From CAVXSP01 sp963764505 (GTDB lineage: Bacteria; Acidobacteriota; Vicinamibacteria; Vicinamibacterales; SCN-69-37): 64,000 nucleotides of DNA. The notes under the pieces are model-generated. The model ran no database searches. It was not told the DNA's origin and worked only from the letters and a program-made list of their open reading frames with translations. The translations under genes were made by a program, and so were the position numbers. Where the stretch lies: the NCBI GenBank assembly GCA_963764505.1, contig CAVXSP010000003.1, positions 62,001-126,000 of the forward strand. Direction: 5' to 3'. This document shows, in pieces, positions 8,466-17,368 of the stretch (positions are counted from its first letter, which is position 1; each line of letters starts with the position of its first letter).

Positions 8466-9119
8466 CTAGTCGTGCAGGACGACAGTGAGCAGTGACTTGT
8501 TGACTTTGAGCCCATCGGTGTAGTCGATGAACCCCAATCGCTGAAATTTCCTCATGAAGAAATTGATGCGCGATCGCGTCGTGCCCACCATTTGTGCCAG
8601 CGTCTCCTGGGCGATTGGCGGAACCACCCGAACCGCTGCGTCGTGCTTGCCGTACCGCGCCAGCAACAACAGCGCCCGTGCCAGCCGTTTTTCACTGGAG
8701 TTGAACAACTGATCGATCAGGGCTTCTTCGATCTGGATGTTCCGGGCCAGCATGTGCGCGATGAATCGATCCGAGAGGGCATGCTCCTTGTGCAGGAGGC
8801 TCGCCATCTCCTCCTGGTCCACGAGCAGAATGCTGCTGTGTGTGATGGCGGTCGCCGTTCCCATACGGACGCGTTGGCCCGCCAGGCCACCCTCGCCGAA
8901 GAACTCCCCTGGTCCCAGCATCGCCACGACCGCCTCTCGCCCCCCCTTCGAGAGCACCGAGAGCTTCACCCCGCCTGCCTGGATGTACAGGACCTCGCTG
9001 CAAGGATCGCCTTGCGAGAAGATGACTTCGTCTCGCTGAAAGCTTGCGATCTTTCTCGCGATCCCCGACGAGTCCAGGAAGGCCTGGGCGTCGAAGGTTG
9101 CGTACTGCTTCGCTTTCAC
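8466..9119 (-). CDS. Crp/Fnr family transcriptional regulator (copy 2)
   Basis: A 217-residue paralogue of the preceding regulator. The sensor domain reads RDEVIFSQGDPCSEVLYIQAGG and LGPGEFFGEGGLAGQ; the recognition helix region reads TLAQMVGTTRSRINFFMRKFQ, so the recognition helix TRSR is almost identical in the two copies and they may bind related sites. GTG at 9119, with AGAGG five bases upstream, is chosen; the frame extends to 9290 but that extension is low-complexity. No FNR-type cysteines. The stretch upstream to 9386 holds no gene. Confidence 0.88.
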   Translation of the reverse strand: MKAKQYATFDAQAFLDSSGIARKIASFQRDEVIFSQGDPCSEVLYIQAGGVKLSVLSKGGREAVVAMLGPGEFFGEGGLAGQRVRMGTATAITHSSILLVDQEEMASLLHKEHALSDRFIAHMLARNIQIEEALIDQLFNSSEKRLARALLLLARYGKHDAAVRVVPPIAQETLAQMVGTTRSRINFFMRKFQRLGFIDYTDGLKVNKSLLTVVLHD

Positions 9120-9351
9120 ATCGGCCTCTTTGGACGGTTCCGCAATCGAGTATAGCCCCTGCAGGATCGTCGAACCGCCGCGGCGACCGACTCGGCATCG
9201 CCAACGCTCGCGATGATCTCGAGTCCGGGCAGCCTGTCGATCACTGCGCGATCGATGCGGCCTCTCCAGGCGTCGCGATGGTGGGGCCACAAGGGACGAG
9301 CTGAGGGTGGTCAGCTCTTCTTGAAGGAAGTTGGCAAAAATCAGGTTCCTC

Positions 9352-9384
9352 GTACCTGGCGTACCCGGCGTACCTGGCGTACCC
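9352..9384. repeat. Tandem 9-bp repeat array, GTACCYGGC x 3.7
   Basis: Almost four head-to-tail copies of GTACC(T/C)GGC end two bases before the stop codon of the gluconate dehydrogenase subunit gene. The same unit, preceded by the same GTTCCTC, recurs at 11903-11938, and in inverted form at 11791-11827. Such arrays at gene junctions do not encode protein. Confidence 0.8.
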
Positions 9385-9386
9385 GA

Positions 9387-9992
9387 TCAATCACTGACGC
9401 CGATCTTCCTGAGGATCTCCTCCGGCGCGCCCGTCCACTCGGCCACGGGGCGGTTGCCCAGATAGCCGAGGTCATCGACGCCGATCCGGCTCGTCCAGAA
9501 TCCGGTCGCGACCAGATCGCGCATCGTGGTGAAGAACCGGGCGGCCTGGCGGAACTCCGGCTTCGCGCGCTGCGGCCAGGCGACGTCGTCGAGCACACCC
9601 CTGCGTTCGGCGTCCGAGCAGTCGACGAACGCCTTGTCGACGCGTGAGAGGCATTCGGCGTCCAGCCACATGAGGCCGCCGCGGATCGCCGTCTGGCGCT
9701 CCGGCTGCTCGGCGATGAGATAGTCGATGAACTCGGGCGCGCCCGCGTCGGAGGCGCTGCCCGATCGTGCGTCCTTCGGAATGATCATGTCACCGAGCGC
9801 CACGACCGTCGCGTACTCGTGCGCCGTGAAGAAGCGCGGCGCGTAGGGCTGGTTCGCGGCCGCGGCCGCCGTGCGCGCCTGCCGGGCCTGCTGCGCGGCC
9901 GCCGCGGCTTCGTCGGCCGTCCACGTGAAGGCCATGGCCGCCGGGGCGGCCGCAAGGGTTTTCAGCACGTCGCGGCGGTGGAAGTGAGTCAT
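9387..9992 (-). CDS. Gluconate 2-dehydrogenase subunit 3 family protein (Tat-exported)
   Basis: A 201-residue small subunit of a periplasmic FAD-dependent sugar dehydrogenase. The N-terminus HFHRRDVLKTLAAAPAAMAF is a twin-arginine signal; the mature part has the family pattern FFTAHEYATVVALGDMIIPK and FIDYLIAEQP, then W-x-TSRIG-x-x-DLGYLGN near the C-terminus. In this family the small subunit carries the Tat signal and exports the folded GMC catalytic subunit, which has none. The GMC gene is immediately upstream (57 nt, filled by a heptamer repeat), so the two should form one enzyme. Confidence 0.9.
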   Translation of the reverse strand: MTHFHRRDVLKTLAAAPAAMAFTWTADEAAAAAQQARQARTAAAAANQPYAPRFFTAHEYATVVALGDMIIPKDARSGSASDAGAPEFIDYLIAEQPERQTAIRGGLMWLDAECLSRVDKAFVDCSDAERRGVLDDVAWPQRAKPEFRQAARFFTTMRDLVATGFWTSRIGVDDLGYLGNRPVAEWTGAPEEILRKIGVSD

Positions 9993-9994
9993 AG

Positions 9995-10049
9995 GGCTTC
10001 TGGCTTCTGGCTTCTGGCTTCTGGCTTCTGGCTTCTGGCTTCTGGCTTC
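9995..10049. repeat. Heptanucleotide tandem repeat, GGCTTCT x about 7.9
   Basis: Nearly eight perfect copies of GGCTTCT fill the whole gap between the GMC stop codon (10050) and the ATG of the subunit 3 gene (9992). On the transcript it reads as AGAAGCC repeats directly before the downstream ribosome-binding region. Such an array can vary in copy number by slippage. Confidence 0.9.
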
Positions 10050-11759
10050 CTAGAGGTTCCCCTTGCGCCGCTCGTCGGCGATGTACTCCGACGTTCGCCA
10101 CGAGAGCGCCATGATCGTCCAGGTCAGGTTCTTGTCGGCCTGCGAGACGAACGGGCCGCCGTCGGCCACGAACACGTTCCGGACGTCGTGCGCCTGGCAG
10201 TGCGCGTTGAGCACGGATCTCTTCGGGTCGCTGCCCATGCGCGTGGCGCCGGCTTCATGGATGATCAGGCCTCCGGTGCTGAGCCCGTAGTCGCGACTCC
10301 GGTCGGGCATCGGGGAGGTCGGCTCGCCGCCCATCTCGCCGATGATCGTCCGGAAGGTCTCCTGCATGTGCTTCGCCTGCAGACGCTCGGCGTCGCTCCA
10401 CGTGTGGTGGAAGCGCAGCACCGGTATGCCCCAACGGTCAACGGTGTTCGGGTCGATCTCGCAGAAGCAGTCCTCGCGCGCGATCTGCTCGCCCCGGCCG
10501 GCGAAGTTGACGAACGCGCCGTAGTAGCGGCGGTACTCCTCCTTCAGCTCCGCGCCGTATCCGCCGCCTCGACTGCCGGGCAGGTCGTGAATGCCGCTCA
10601 TGAAGCCGTAGCCGGGCATGCCGAACCCGCCGCCGAGCTCGACGTGATAGCCGCGCGGAAACCCGAGCTGCTTGTTGTCGCCCCACCAGGGCATGTAGAG
10701 GTGCATGCCGCCGACGCCGTCCGAGTTGTAGCGCGGCAGATCCTGGAGCGCGGGAATGAACCCGCTGACGCTGAGCCCCGTCGAGTCGGTGAGGAATCTG
10801 CCAACGAGCCCGCTCGAGTTCGCGAGGCCGTCGGGAAAGCGGGCCGATTTCGAATTGAGCAGCAGCCGGGCCGACTCGCAGCAGCTCGCGGCCAGCACGA
10901 CAACGCGGGCGCGCACGTGGTGTTCGGTGAGCTGCTCGGTGTCGACGTACGACACGCCCGTCGCGAGGCCGTCCGGCCCGGTCGTGACCTCGCGCGCCAT
11001 CGCGTACGGCACGACGGTGAGCTTGCCGGTCGCGCGCGCCGGCGGCAGCATGACCGACGTGCTCGAGAAGTTCGCGTGCACGCCGCAGCCGCGGCCGCAC
11101 TGCCCGCAATAGTGGCAGGCGGCGCGCCCGTTGTGCGGCCGCGTCAGGATCGACAACCTGGATGGCACGACGGGGATCTTCAGCCGGTCGCAGGCCTTCT
11201 TGATCAGCAGCTCGTGCGCCCGCGGCTTCGGTGGTGGCAGGAAGATGCCGTCCGGCTCGTTGTGCAGCCCGGTCTGGCTCGCGTGGTTCGTGCCGAAGAT
11301 CCCGACGAACTCGTCGAGCTTGTCGTAGTACGGCTTCAGATCGTCGTAGGCGAACGGCCAGTCGTCGCCCTGTCCGTCGAGGCTCCTCCGCCGGAAGTCG
11401 TCGGGCCCGAACCGAAGCGAGATGCGGCCCCAGTGGTTCGTCCGGCCGCCGAGCGCCCGCGCTCGAAACCACCGCCACGCGCCGGTGCCGATGGTGTACG
11501 GCTCGCCTTCGATCTCCCAGCCGCCGATACAGCCGTCGAAGGCGCCGAAGGGCTTCTTGTCCCCGCCCCAGCCCCGCGTGGGCGACTCATAGTTCCAGGC
11601 GAACATCTTGCCGTCGGTCGCCGAGTCCCACAGCGGCCCCGCCTCGAGCAGCACGACCTCGGCGCCGGCCTCGGTGAGCACTTTCGCCGCCGTGCCGCCG
11701 CCGGCGCCCGATCCGACGATGCACACGTCGAAGACCTTCGGTGAGCGGACGATCTGCAT
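10050..11759 (-). CDS. GMC family oxidoreductase, FAD-dependent sugar/alcohol dehydrogenase
   Basis: A 569-residue catalytic subunit. The FAD dinucleotide fold is at the N-terminus (VCIVGSGAGGGTAAKVL, residues 12-28; LLEAG at 37-41), GGRTNHWG follows near 104, and a Cys cluster C215-x2-C218-x2-C221-x3-C225 may bind an iron-sulfur centre as in membrane-bound sugar dehydrogenases. The C-terminal GMC domain has the catalytic pair: His in IIHEAGATRMG and Asn in KNLTWTIMAL. There is no signal peptide, as expected for a subunit exported with its Tat-bearing partner. ATG 11759 is chosen over a frame extension from 11885 that runs through a repeat array. Likely a glucoside/gluconate-type dehydrogenase; substrate unproven. 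Confidence 0.92.
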   Translation of the reverse strand: MQIVRSPKVFDVCIVGSGAGGGTAAKVLTEAGAEVVLLEAGPLWDSATDGKMFAWNYESPTRGWGGDKKPFGAFDGCIGGWEIEGEPYTIGTGAWRWFRARALGGRTNHWGRISLRFGPDDFRRRSLDGQGDDWPFAYDDLKPYYDKLDEFVGIFGTNHASQTGLHNEPDGIFLPPPKPRAHELLIKKACDRLKIPVVPSRLSILTRPHNGRAACHYCGQCGRGCGVHANFSSTSVMLPPARATGKLTVVPYAMAREVTTGPDGLATGVSYVDTEQLTEHHVRARVVVLAASCCESARLLLNSKSARFPDGLANSSGLVGRFLTDSTGLSVSGFIPALQDLPRYNSDGVGGMHLYMPWWGDNKQLGFPRGYHVELGGGFGMPGYGFMSGIHDLPGSRGGGYGAELKEEYRRYYGAFVNFAGRGEQIAREDCFCEIDPNTVDRWGIPVLRFHHTWSDAERLQAKHMQETFRTIIGEMGGEPTSPMPDRSRDYGLSTGGLIIHEAGATRMGSDPKRSVLNAHCQAHDVRNVFVADGGPFVSQADKNLTWTIMALSWRTSEYIADERRKGNL

Positions 11760-11790
11760 GGAAGGCCGGAATTGTAACCCAAGTGAAGGT

Positions 11791-11827
11791 CGGGTAGACC
11801 CGGGTACGGCCGGGTACGCCGGGTACG
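11791..11827. repeat. Inverted copy of the GTACC-type repeat array
   Basis: About four 9-10-bp units (CGGGTACGGC, CGGGTACGCC) that are the reverse complement of the GTACCCGGC units at 9352 and 11903. It lies between the divergent GMC and haem-binding genes, facing the array at 11903, so the two could pair into a large stem with a loop of about 75 nt. Confidence 0.65.
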
Positions 11828-11902
11828 CGAGGAGCAAAGGAGCTCGCGCTGGCCATCTTCTTTCGGAAATTGAATAAGATGACACTCGTCAGCCCGTTCC
11901 TC

Positions 11903-11938
11903 GTACCCGGCGTACCTGGCGTACCCGGCGTACCCGGC
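11903..11938. repeat. Tandem 9-bp repeat array, GTACCYGGC x 4
   Basis: Four copies of GTACC(C/T)GGC preceded by GTTCCTC, the same context as the array at 9352 in the same orientation. It lies about 20 nt before the start of the haem-binding protein gene and may therefore lie in its leader. Confidence 0.8.
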
Positions 11939-11958
11939 GCTACCTGTCTAGGAGCTGT

Positions 11959-12408
11959 GTGATCCGCCCGAAACGTCTCGCCCTCTGGATCGTCGCCACG
12001 GCCCTCGTGATTCAGCTCGTGCCCTACGGCCGGGCGCACACGAACCCGCCGGTCGTGCAGGAGCCGGCGTGGGATGCCGCGAAGACCCGCGATCTGGTGC
12101 ACGCCTCGTGCTTCGACTGCCACAGCAACGAGACGACCTGGCCCTGGTACGCGAACATCGCCCCGTCGTCGTGGCTGGTCCAGTACGACGTGGACGAGGG
12201 ACGCCGGCACGTCAACTTCTCCGAATGGCAGCGCCCACAGCAGCATGCGAAAGACGCGGCCGAAGAGGTCCGCACCGGGGAGATGCCGCAGTGGGACTAC
12301 CTGCTGCTGCATGGCAACGCCCGGCTGACCGACGCGCAGCGCGACGAGCTCGCGGCCAGCTTCGAGAAGATGTTCGGAAAGAGCGCCGAGGCCGAGCAGG
12401 GGAAATAG
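11959..12408 (+). CDS. Haem-binding domain-containing protein (monohaem c-type)
   Basis: A 149-residue protein with an N-terminal signal/anchor (LALWIVATALVIQLVPYG, residues 7-24) and one CxxCH (CFDCH) followed by SNETTWPWYANIAPSSWL, the signature of the Haem_bd (PF14376) family. GTG at 11959 is preceded by AGGAG at good spacing. Placed divergently from the GMC and subunit 3 genes, it could accept electrons from that dehydrogenase, whose operon has no cytochrome subunit of its own; this is inference from position. It is followed 30 nt later by the amylase-like gene. Confidence 0.87.
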   Translation: MIRPKRLALWIVATALVIQLVPYGRAHTNPPVVQEPAWDAAKTRDLVHASCFDCHSNETTWPWYANIAPSSWLVQYDVDEGRRHVNFSEWQRPQQHAKDAAEEVRTGEMPQWDYLLLHGNARLTDAQRDELAASFEKMFGKSAEAEQGK

Positions 12409-12438
12409 GCGCGCCGGCACCCGCCGGGGGACCGATTC

Positions 12439-14767
12439 ATGCATCCAGCGCACGGCACCCGCCGCCAGTTCCTGACGCGCTCGGCCGCGGCGGCGGCGGC
12501 CCTCGCGGGCGCGCCGCGGCTTCGAGCCGCCGTCCTCCAGGCGTCGGCGCCCTCTGCGCAGGCGGCGCCGTGGTACCGCCGCACGTTCCGCTGGATGCAG
12601 ACGAACATCGCGGAGATCGACGTCACGCGGTACGACATTCCCTTCTGGCGCCAGCACTGGGCCCGCACCAGCACGCAGGGCATCGTCGTCAATGCCGGCG
12701 GCATCGTCGCCTACTACCCGACGAAGGTGCCGTTCCACCGCCGCGCCGAGTTCCTGGGCGACCGGGACCTGTTCGGGGAAATCCTGGCGGCCGCGCGCGC
12801 CGACGGCATCGCGGTGTTCGCACGGATGGACTCGAACGGCGCCGGCGAGGACGTCGTGCAGGCCCATCCCGACTGGTTCACGCGCAATACGGGCGGGAGG
12901 CCCTACCGGCGCGATCAGACGCTGAACGTTCCCTGCCTCAACGGCCCGTACTATCGCGAGCACATCCCGGCGATTCTGCGCGAGATCGCGGCGACCTACC
13001 GCCCCGAAGGCTTCACCGACAACAGCTGGAGCGGCCTCGGGCGCGGCAGCATCTGCTACTGCGACAACTGCCGCGGGAAGTTCAGACGCGAACGGGGCAT
13101 GGATCTCCCGGCGCGCGCCGACTGGAACGCGCCGGACTATCGGGCATGGATCGAGTGGAGCTACGGGTGCCGGCTGGAGGTCTGGGACCTGTTCAATCGC
13201 ACCGCGCGCGAGGCGGGCGGTCCCGAGTGCCTCTGGGTGGGCATGACGGGGGGCACGATCGCGGCCTCCGCCTCCGCGTTTCGCGACTATCGCGAGATCT
13301 GCCGGCGCACGGAAATGGTCATGCTCGACAACCAGCATCGCGCCGACGCGACCGGATTCCAGGCCAACGGCCAGACCGGCAAGCTCGTGCACGGGATGCT
13401 CGGCTGGGACAAGCTGATGCCGGAGAGCTTCGCGCTCTACCAGACCGAGGGCGGCACGTTCCGGCTCGCCAGCCGCCCGGAGCCCGAGCTCCGGCTCTGG
13501 GCCCTCGACGGCGCCGCGGGCGGCATCCAGCCGTGGTGGCACTACGTGAACGCGTACCACGAGGACCGGCGCCAGGTACCAGACACCCGTGGCGCTCGGG
13601 CAGTGGCTCGCGCGGCACGAGGACGTCCTGACACGCCGCGAACCGATCGCGACCGTCGGGATCGTCTACTCGCAGCGCAATCACGATTTCTTCGGCCGCG
13701 ACGACGCGGACGCGCAAGTGACGCTGCCGCAGCGGGGCTTCACGCAGGCGCTGACGCGCGCGCGGATTCCGTTCCTCTTCGTCAACGCGGACGACCTCGC
13801 GCGCGACGGCGCGGGGCTGCGCGTCCTGATTCTTCCGAATCTGGGCCTGCTCACCGACGAACAGGCCGCCGCCGTGCGCGCGTTCGCCGGCCGAGGCGGC
13901 GGGCTGATCGCGACGGGCGCGACCAGCCTGTGCGACCGGTGGGGCGACGCGCGTGCGGATCTCGCGCTCGGCGACGTGTTGGGCGTGCGCCTCCCGTCCG
14001 ACCACGCCTCGCGCGATCCGGCGGGCCGGCGGCGGTCGGCCGCCGAGAACGTCCAGACCTACCTGCGTCTCACGCCCGAGCTGCGGGCGGGCGTCTACGG
14101 TCCGCACCCGGGCGGCGAGCCGGCGGCGGCCGGAACGCGCCACCCCGTCCTCGACGGCTTCGGGCAGACCGACATCCTGCCGTTCGGCGGATCGCTCGGC
14201 ACCCTGACCGTGGACCCGTCCGCCCAGGTCCTGCTGACCTTCGTGCCGCCTCGTCCGGCGTTCCCCCCGGAAGCGGTCTGGTCGCGCGACACCGTGACCG
14301 ATCTGCCCGGACTCGTCGTCAAGGAAGGTGTGGCGGCCGCACCCGGACGGCCCGGTGCTGGGCGCGTCGTGTACTTGGCCGCCGATCTGGACCGGCGCTT
14401 CGCGCGCGAGAACAATCCGGACTTCGGCAATCTCCTGGCGAATGCCGTCCGGTGGGCCGCCAACGGCGACATCCCGCTCGAGGTGGACGGTCCCGGGCTG
14501 CTCGACTGGCATCTCTACCGTCAGCCCGGCCGCGCGATCCTGCACTGCGTGAACCTGACGAACGAAGGGACGTGGCGCGCGCCCCTCGACGAGCTGATCC
14601 CGGTCGGCCCGCTGCGCGTGCGCGTGCGGCCGCCTGGCGACGTGCGCGCCCGGCGCGTGCGGCTGCTCGTCGCCGACCGGGTCATTCCGGCGCGCGTCCA
14701 AGCCGGATGGACGACGTTCGAGCTGCCGTCCGTCCTCGATCACGAAATCGCGGTCGTCGAGAGCTGA
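12439..14767 (+). CDS. Alpha-amylase-family-like Tat-exported protein, one-base frameshift
   Basis: Exported protein with a twin-arginine signal (TRRQFLTRSAAAAAALAGAP), then a TIM-barrel-like domain typical of proteins named alpha-amylase family or hypothetical glycosyl hydrolase 6 (WMQTNIAEIDVTRYDIPFW, VFARMDSN, EGFTDNSWSGLGR). The second half, from about residue 390, resembles a beta-galactosidase trimerisation domain (LPNLGLLTDEQAAAVRAF, GGGLIATGATSL). The two parts are in different frames. Removing one G from the pair at 13575-13576 (CAGGTACC) gives a continuous 775-residue protein reading EDRRQYQTPVALGQWLA. Substrate unknown. Its neighbours (sugar dehydrogenase, DUF1080, AGE epimerase) support a carbohydrate role. 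Confidence 0.85.
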
Positions 14768-14790
14768 CGGCTGCCTGCACGTCGCGGGCG

Positions 14791-16209
14791 TCAGCTTCCG
14801 TCGCGAATCACCCGGCACGAGTCGATATCGAACGTGAAGGCGCCCACGGCCAGCCGGGCTTGATTCGTGAACGTCGCCGCGAACTCGAGGAAGGCCCGGA
14901 CGTCCGCGAGGTTGCTCGCGAGGCCGAGGGAGACGCGGATCGCGCCAGCGCTCTTGCCGCCGCGATGTTCCATCACCTGGAGAAAGCGCGGCAGCGTCAT
15001 CTCGCCCATTTCGGCGGCCGCGATCATGTCGGTCTCGGTGAGGCCCTCGGCCGTCTCTCCGGCGCCCGGGTTGCAGAAGCACCCCGTGCGAACCGAGATG
15101 CGCCGCTCCGTCGCCAGCTCCTCGATCCGGCGGTAGTCCAGCAAATGCCCGTCCGGGTCGTAGAAATTCATCGTCACGGTCCCGCCACGCATCGCCGTGG
15201 TGACGGGGCCGTAGATCCTGACCATTGGCCGGCCGTTGTCGTGACGCATGGCGACGAGCTCGGCGAGCAGGACCTCCGTCAGCCCGGCCACGTGCGTCTG
15301 GATCCGATCGATGCCGATCGTCTCGAGATGACGGAGGCCGATCTCGACGGCCGGGATGGCGAGGAAGTTCAACGTCCCGTCCTCGAAGCCGGCTTCGCCC
15401 GGCGAGAGGATGTGCCGGCATCCCTGGACGGTCGCGAAGTTCACGGTCCCGCCGGCGAACCACGGACGGCGCAGGCGGGCGAGCGCCGCCCGCTTCGCGA
15501 CGAGACACCCCACGCCGGTGGGATACCCGAACATCTTGTAGAAGGAGAGCGTCACGAACTCGGGCTGCACCCGCTGCAGATCGAGCCGGTTGGTCGGCAC
15601 GAACGCGGCGGCGTCGAGCAGCACGTCCCAGCCGCTGGCGTGGGCGCGATCGACCAGATCGAGCGGGTGCTTCACGCCGGAGAAGTTGGACTGCGCGGGA
15701 AACGCGAACAGGCCGCCGCGCGACGTCCCGCCGGCCGGACGGGCCAGCAGCTCGTCCAGGCGGACCCGGTCGATGCGCAGCTCCGGAAACGTCAGCGGCG
15801 CGTACCAGACGCGGGCCGCCCTGGCCGCGGCGAACTCCCTGATGCCGTTCACCGAGTTGTGATTGTCGACGGTGAGCACCGCGCCGCACTCGGCGCCGAA
15901 CGGGTACGATTCGCCGACGAGCTTCAGGGCCGCCGACGCATTCAGCGTGAACACGGCGGTGTACTCGTCGGCCGGCGCATTGAAATACGCCAGCACCGCC
16001 CGCCGCGCGCGCTCGACGAGATCGGTGGTCGCCATCGAGCAGCGGCTCGCCGAATGCGGATTGCCGAGCACGCGGCCGGACAGCAGCGCGTGGTGCTCGA
16101 CGAGCTGCGATTCCGCGTACAGGCCGGCCCCCGTGTAGTCGAGATACACGTCGCGCTCGCGGTCCAGCCGGCGGTATTCGCGACGACGAAGTTCGTCGAA
16201 GTCGGTCAC
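14791..16209 (-). CDS. Class V aminotransferase-fold PLP enzyme, MOCOS/cysteine-desulfurase-like
   Basis: PLP-dependent fold-type I enzyme, about 472 residues. It shows YLDYTGAGLY, NPHSAS, the N-terminal half of the class V fold, FPAQSNFSG, and the probable PLP lysine in LSFYKMFGYPTG, the pattern of the N-terminal domain of molybdenum-cofactor sulfurase (MOCOS) and its bacterial relatives. A later Cys in RTGCFCNPGAGE is where such desulfurases keep the sulfur-carrying Cys. GTG 16209 is preferred: a TATGAT box lies 12 nt upstream on this strand. An ATG at 16251 would overlap the divergent gene's start by two bases. The MOSC domain of true MOCOS is absent. Substrate unproven. Confidence 0.82.
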   Translation of the reverse strand: MTDFDELRRREYRRLDRERDVYLDYTGAGLYAESQLVEHHALLSGRVLGNPHSASRCSMATTDLVERARRAVLAYFNAPADEYTAVFTLNASAALKLVGESYPFGAECGAVLTVDNHNSVNGIREFAAARAARVWYAPLTFPELRIDRVRLDELLARPAGGTSRGGLFAFPAQSNFSGVKHPLDLVDRAHASGWDVLLDAAAFVPTNRLDLQRVQPEFVTLSFYKMFGYPTGVGCLVAKRAALARLRRPWFAGGTVNFATVQGCRHILSPGEAGFEDGTLNFLAIPAVEIGLRHLETIGIDRIQTHVAGLTEVLLAELVAMRHDNGRPMVRIYGPVTTAMRGGTVTMNFYDPDGHLLDYRRIEELATERRISVRTGCFCNPGAGETAEGLTETDMIAAAEMGEMTLPRFLQVMEHRGGKSAGAIRVSLGLASNLADVRAFLEFAATFTNQARLAVGAFTFDIDSCRVIRDGS

Positions 16210-16249
16210 TGACTTCTGAGTATCATAGGCGCGGACCAGGGGGGCGGCC

Positions 16250-17353
16250 ATGAACAGACGGGACTTCGTGACGACGACGGCCGCGGCGCTGGCGCTGCCG
16301 CTGGCCAGACTCGTGTCCGCCGCTCCGGAGCGGCATCTTCTCTACATCGCCGAGCCGGGCATCCGGAACTACGTCAGGTACGGCGGCGTCGGCGTGCTCG
16401 TCTACGACATCGACAACGGCTACAGGTTCGTCAAGCGGATCCCGACCTGGCCCACGGTGGCCGGGCAGGAGCCGGAGAACGTCAAGGGCATCGCCGCCAG
16501 CGCGGCAACGCGCCGGCTGTACATCACGACCATCCGGCACCTGGCGTGCCTCGATCTCGTCACGGATCGAATCGTCTGGGACAAGACGCCGCCGGGCGGC
16601 TGCGATCGTCTCGCCATTTCACCCGACGCGAAGCTCCTGTACGTGCCGTCGTTCGAGGGGCCGATCTGGAACGTGGTCGACGCCGCGACCGGCGACACGC
16701 TCAGGACGATCACCCTGAGCAACCGGGCGCACAACACGCTCTTTGGCCCCGACGGACGCCGCGTCTATCTCGAGGGCCTGGCCTCACCCCTGCTGCACGT
16801 GGCCGATCCGGTCACCCACACGATTGTCGGCACGGTCGGGCCGTTCGCGGACCATATCCGGCCATTCACGATCGACGCGGCGCAGACCCGCTGCTACGTG
16901 AACTGCGACAACCTACTGGGGTTCGAGGTCGGCGATCTCCGTACAGGCAAGAAGTTGCACCATGTCGAAGTCGCCGGCTACGAGAAGGGGCCCGTCGATC
17001 GGCACGGCTGCCCCAGCCACGGCATCGGCCTCACGCCCGACGAGCGGGAGATCTGGGTCAGCGACGGCCACAACAAGGCGATGCACGTCTTCGACAACAC
17101 CGTCTCGCCCCCCAAGCAGACGACGACCATCAAGCTGCGGGATCAGCCGGGCTGGGTGACGTTCAGCCTGGACGGCAGGCACGCCTACCCCTCCACGGGA
17201 GAGGTGTTCGACACGCGAACGAAGAAGCTCGTTGCGGCGCTCGAGGACGAGACCGGCCGTCAGATCGGCAGCGAGAAGCTCGTCGAGATCGTGTTCGACG
17301 GCCAGAAGCCCGTCAGGAACGGCGACCAGTTCGGCATCGGACGGAGGAGCTGA
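16250..17353 (+). CDS. Tat-exported YncE-like beta-propeller protein
   Basis: A 367-residue periplasmic protein with a twin-arginine signal (NRRDFVTTTAAALALPLARL, cleavage near residue 25). The rest is a series of short repeats of the form LYI...D...G, each ending in a DGRR or DARLLY-type turn (LAISPDAKLLYVPSF, LFGPDGRRVYLEG, GLTPDEREIWVSDG), typical of a YncE or lactonase-like seven-bladed propeller. No catalytic residues can be named. It begins divergently from the PLP enzyme, and its stop is followed 15 nt later by the convergent DUF1080 gene. Confidence 0.8.
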   Translation: MNRRDFVTTTAAALALPLARLVSAAPERHLLYIAEPGIRNYVRYGGVGVLVYDIDNGYRFVKRIPTWPTVAGQEPENVKGIAASAATRRLYITTIRHLACLDLVTDRIVWDKTPPGGCDRLAISPDAKLLYVPSFEGPIWNVVDAATGDTLRTITLSNRAHNTLFGPDGRRVYLEGLASPLLHVADPVTHTIVGTVGPFADHIRPFTIDAAQTRCYVNCDNLLGFEVGDLRTGKKLHHVEVAGYEKGPVDRHGCPSHGIGLTPDEREIWVSDGHNKAMHVFDNTVSPPKQTTTIKLRDQPGWVTFSLDGRHAYPSTGEVFDTRTKKLVAALEDETGRQIGSEKLVEIVFDGQKPVRNGDQFGIGRRS

Positions 17354-17368
17354 CGAGGCCGTTTCTCG

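Noticed and set aside
9790..10101. Protein with SQKPEAR repeats
   Set aside because: Translation of the heptamer array; period 7 gives a repeating seven-residue pattern in any frame, with no supporting flanks.
12439..16212. A single open frame of over 1,200 codons spanning the amylase-like and aminotransferase genes
   Set aside because: After about 13,580 it becomes Arg/Pro/Ala-rich, runs out of frame with the real second half of the amylase-like gene and antisense to the PLP enzyme. It is a GC-driven shadow extended by the frameshift.
16210..16251. ATG 16251 as start of the PLP enzyme
   Set aside because: It would overlap the divergent start codon and leave no room for a promoter; a TATGAT box lies between 16251 and the GTG at 16209.
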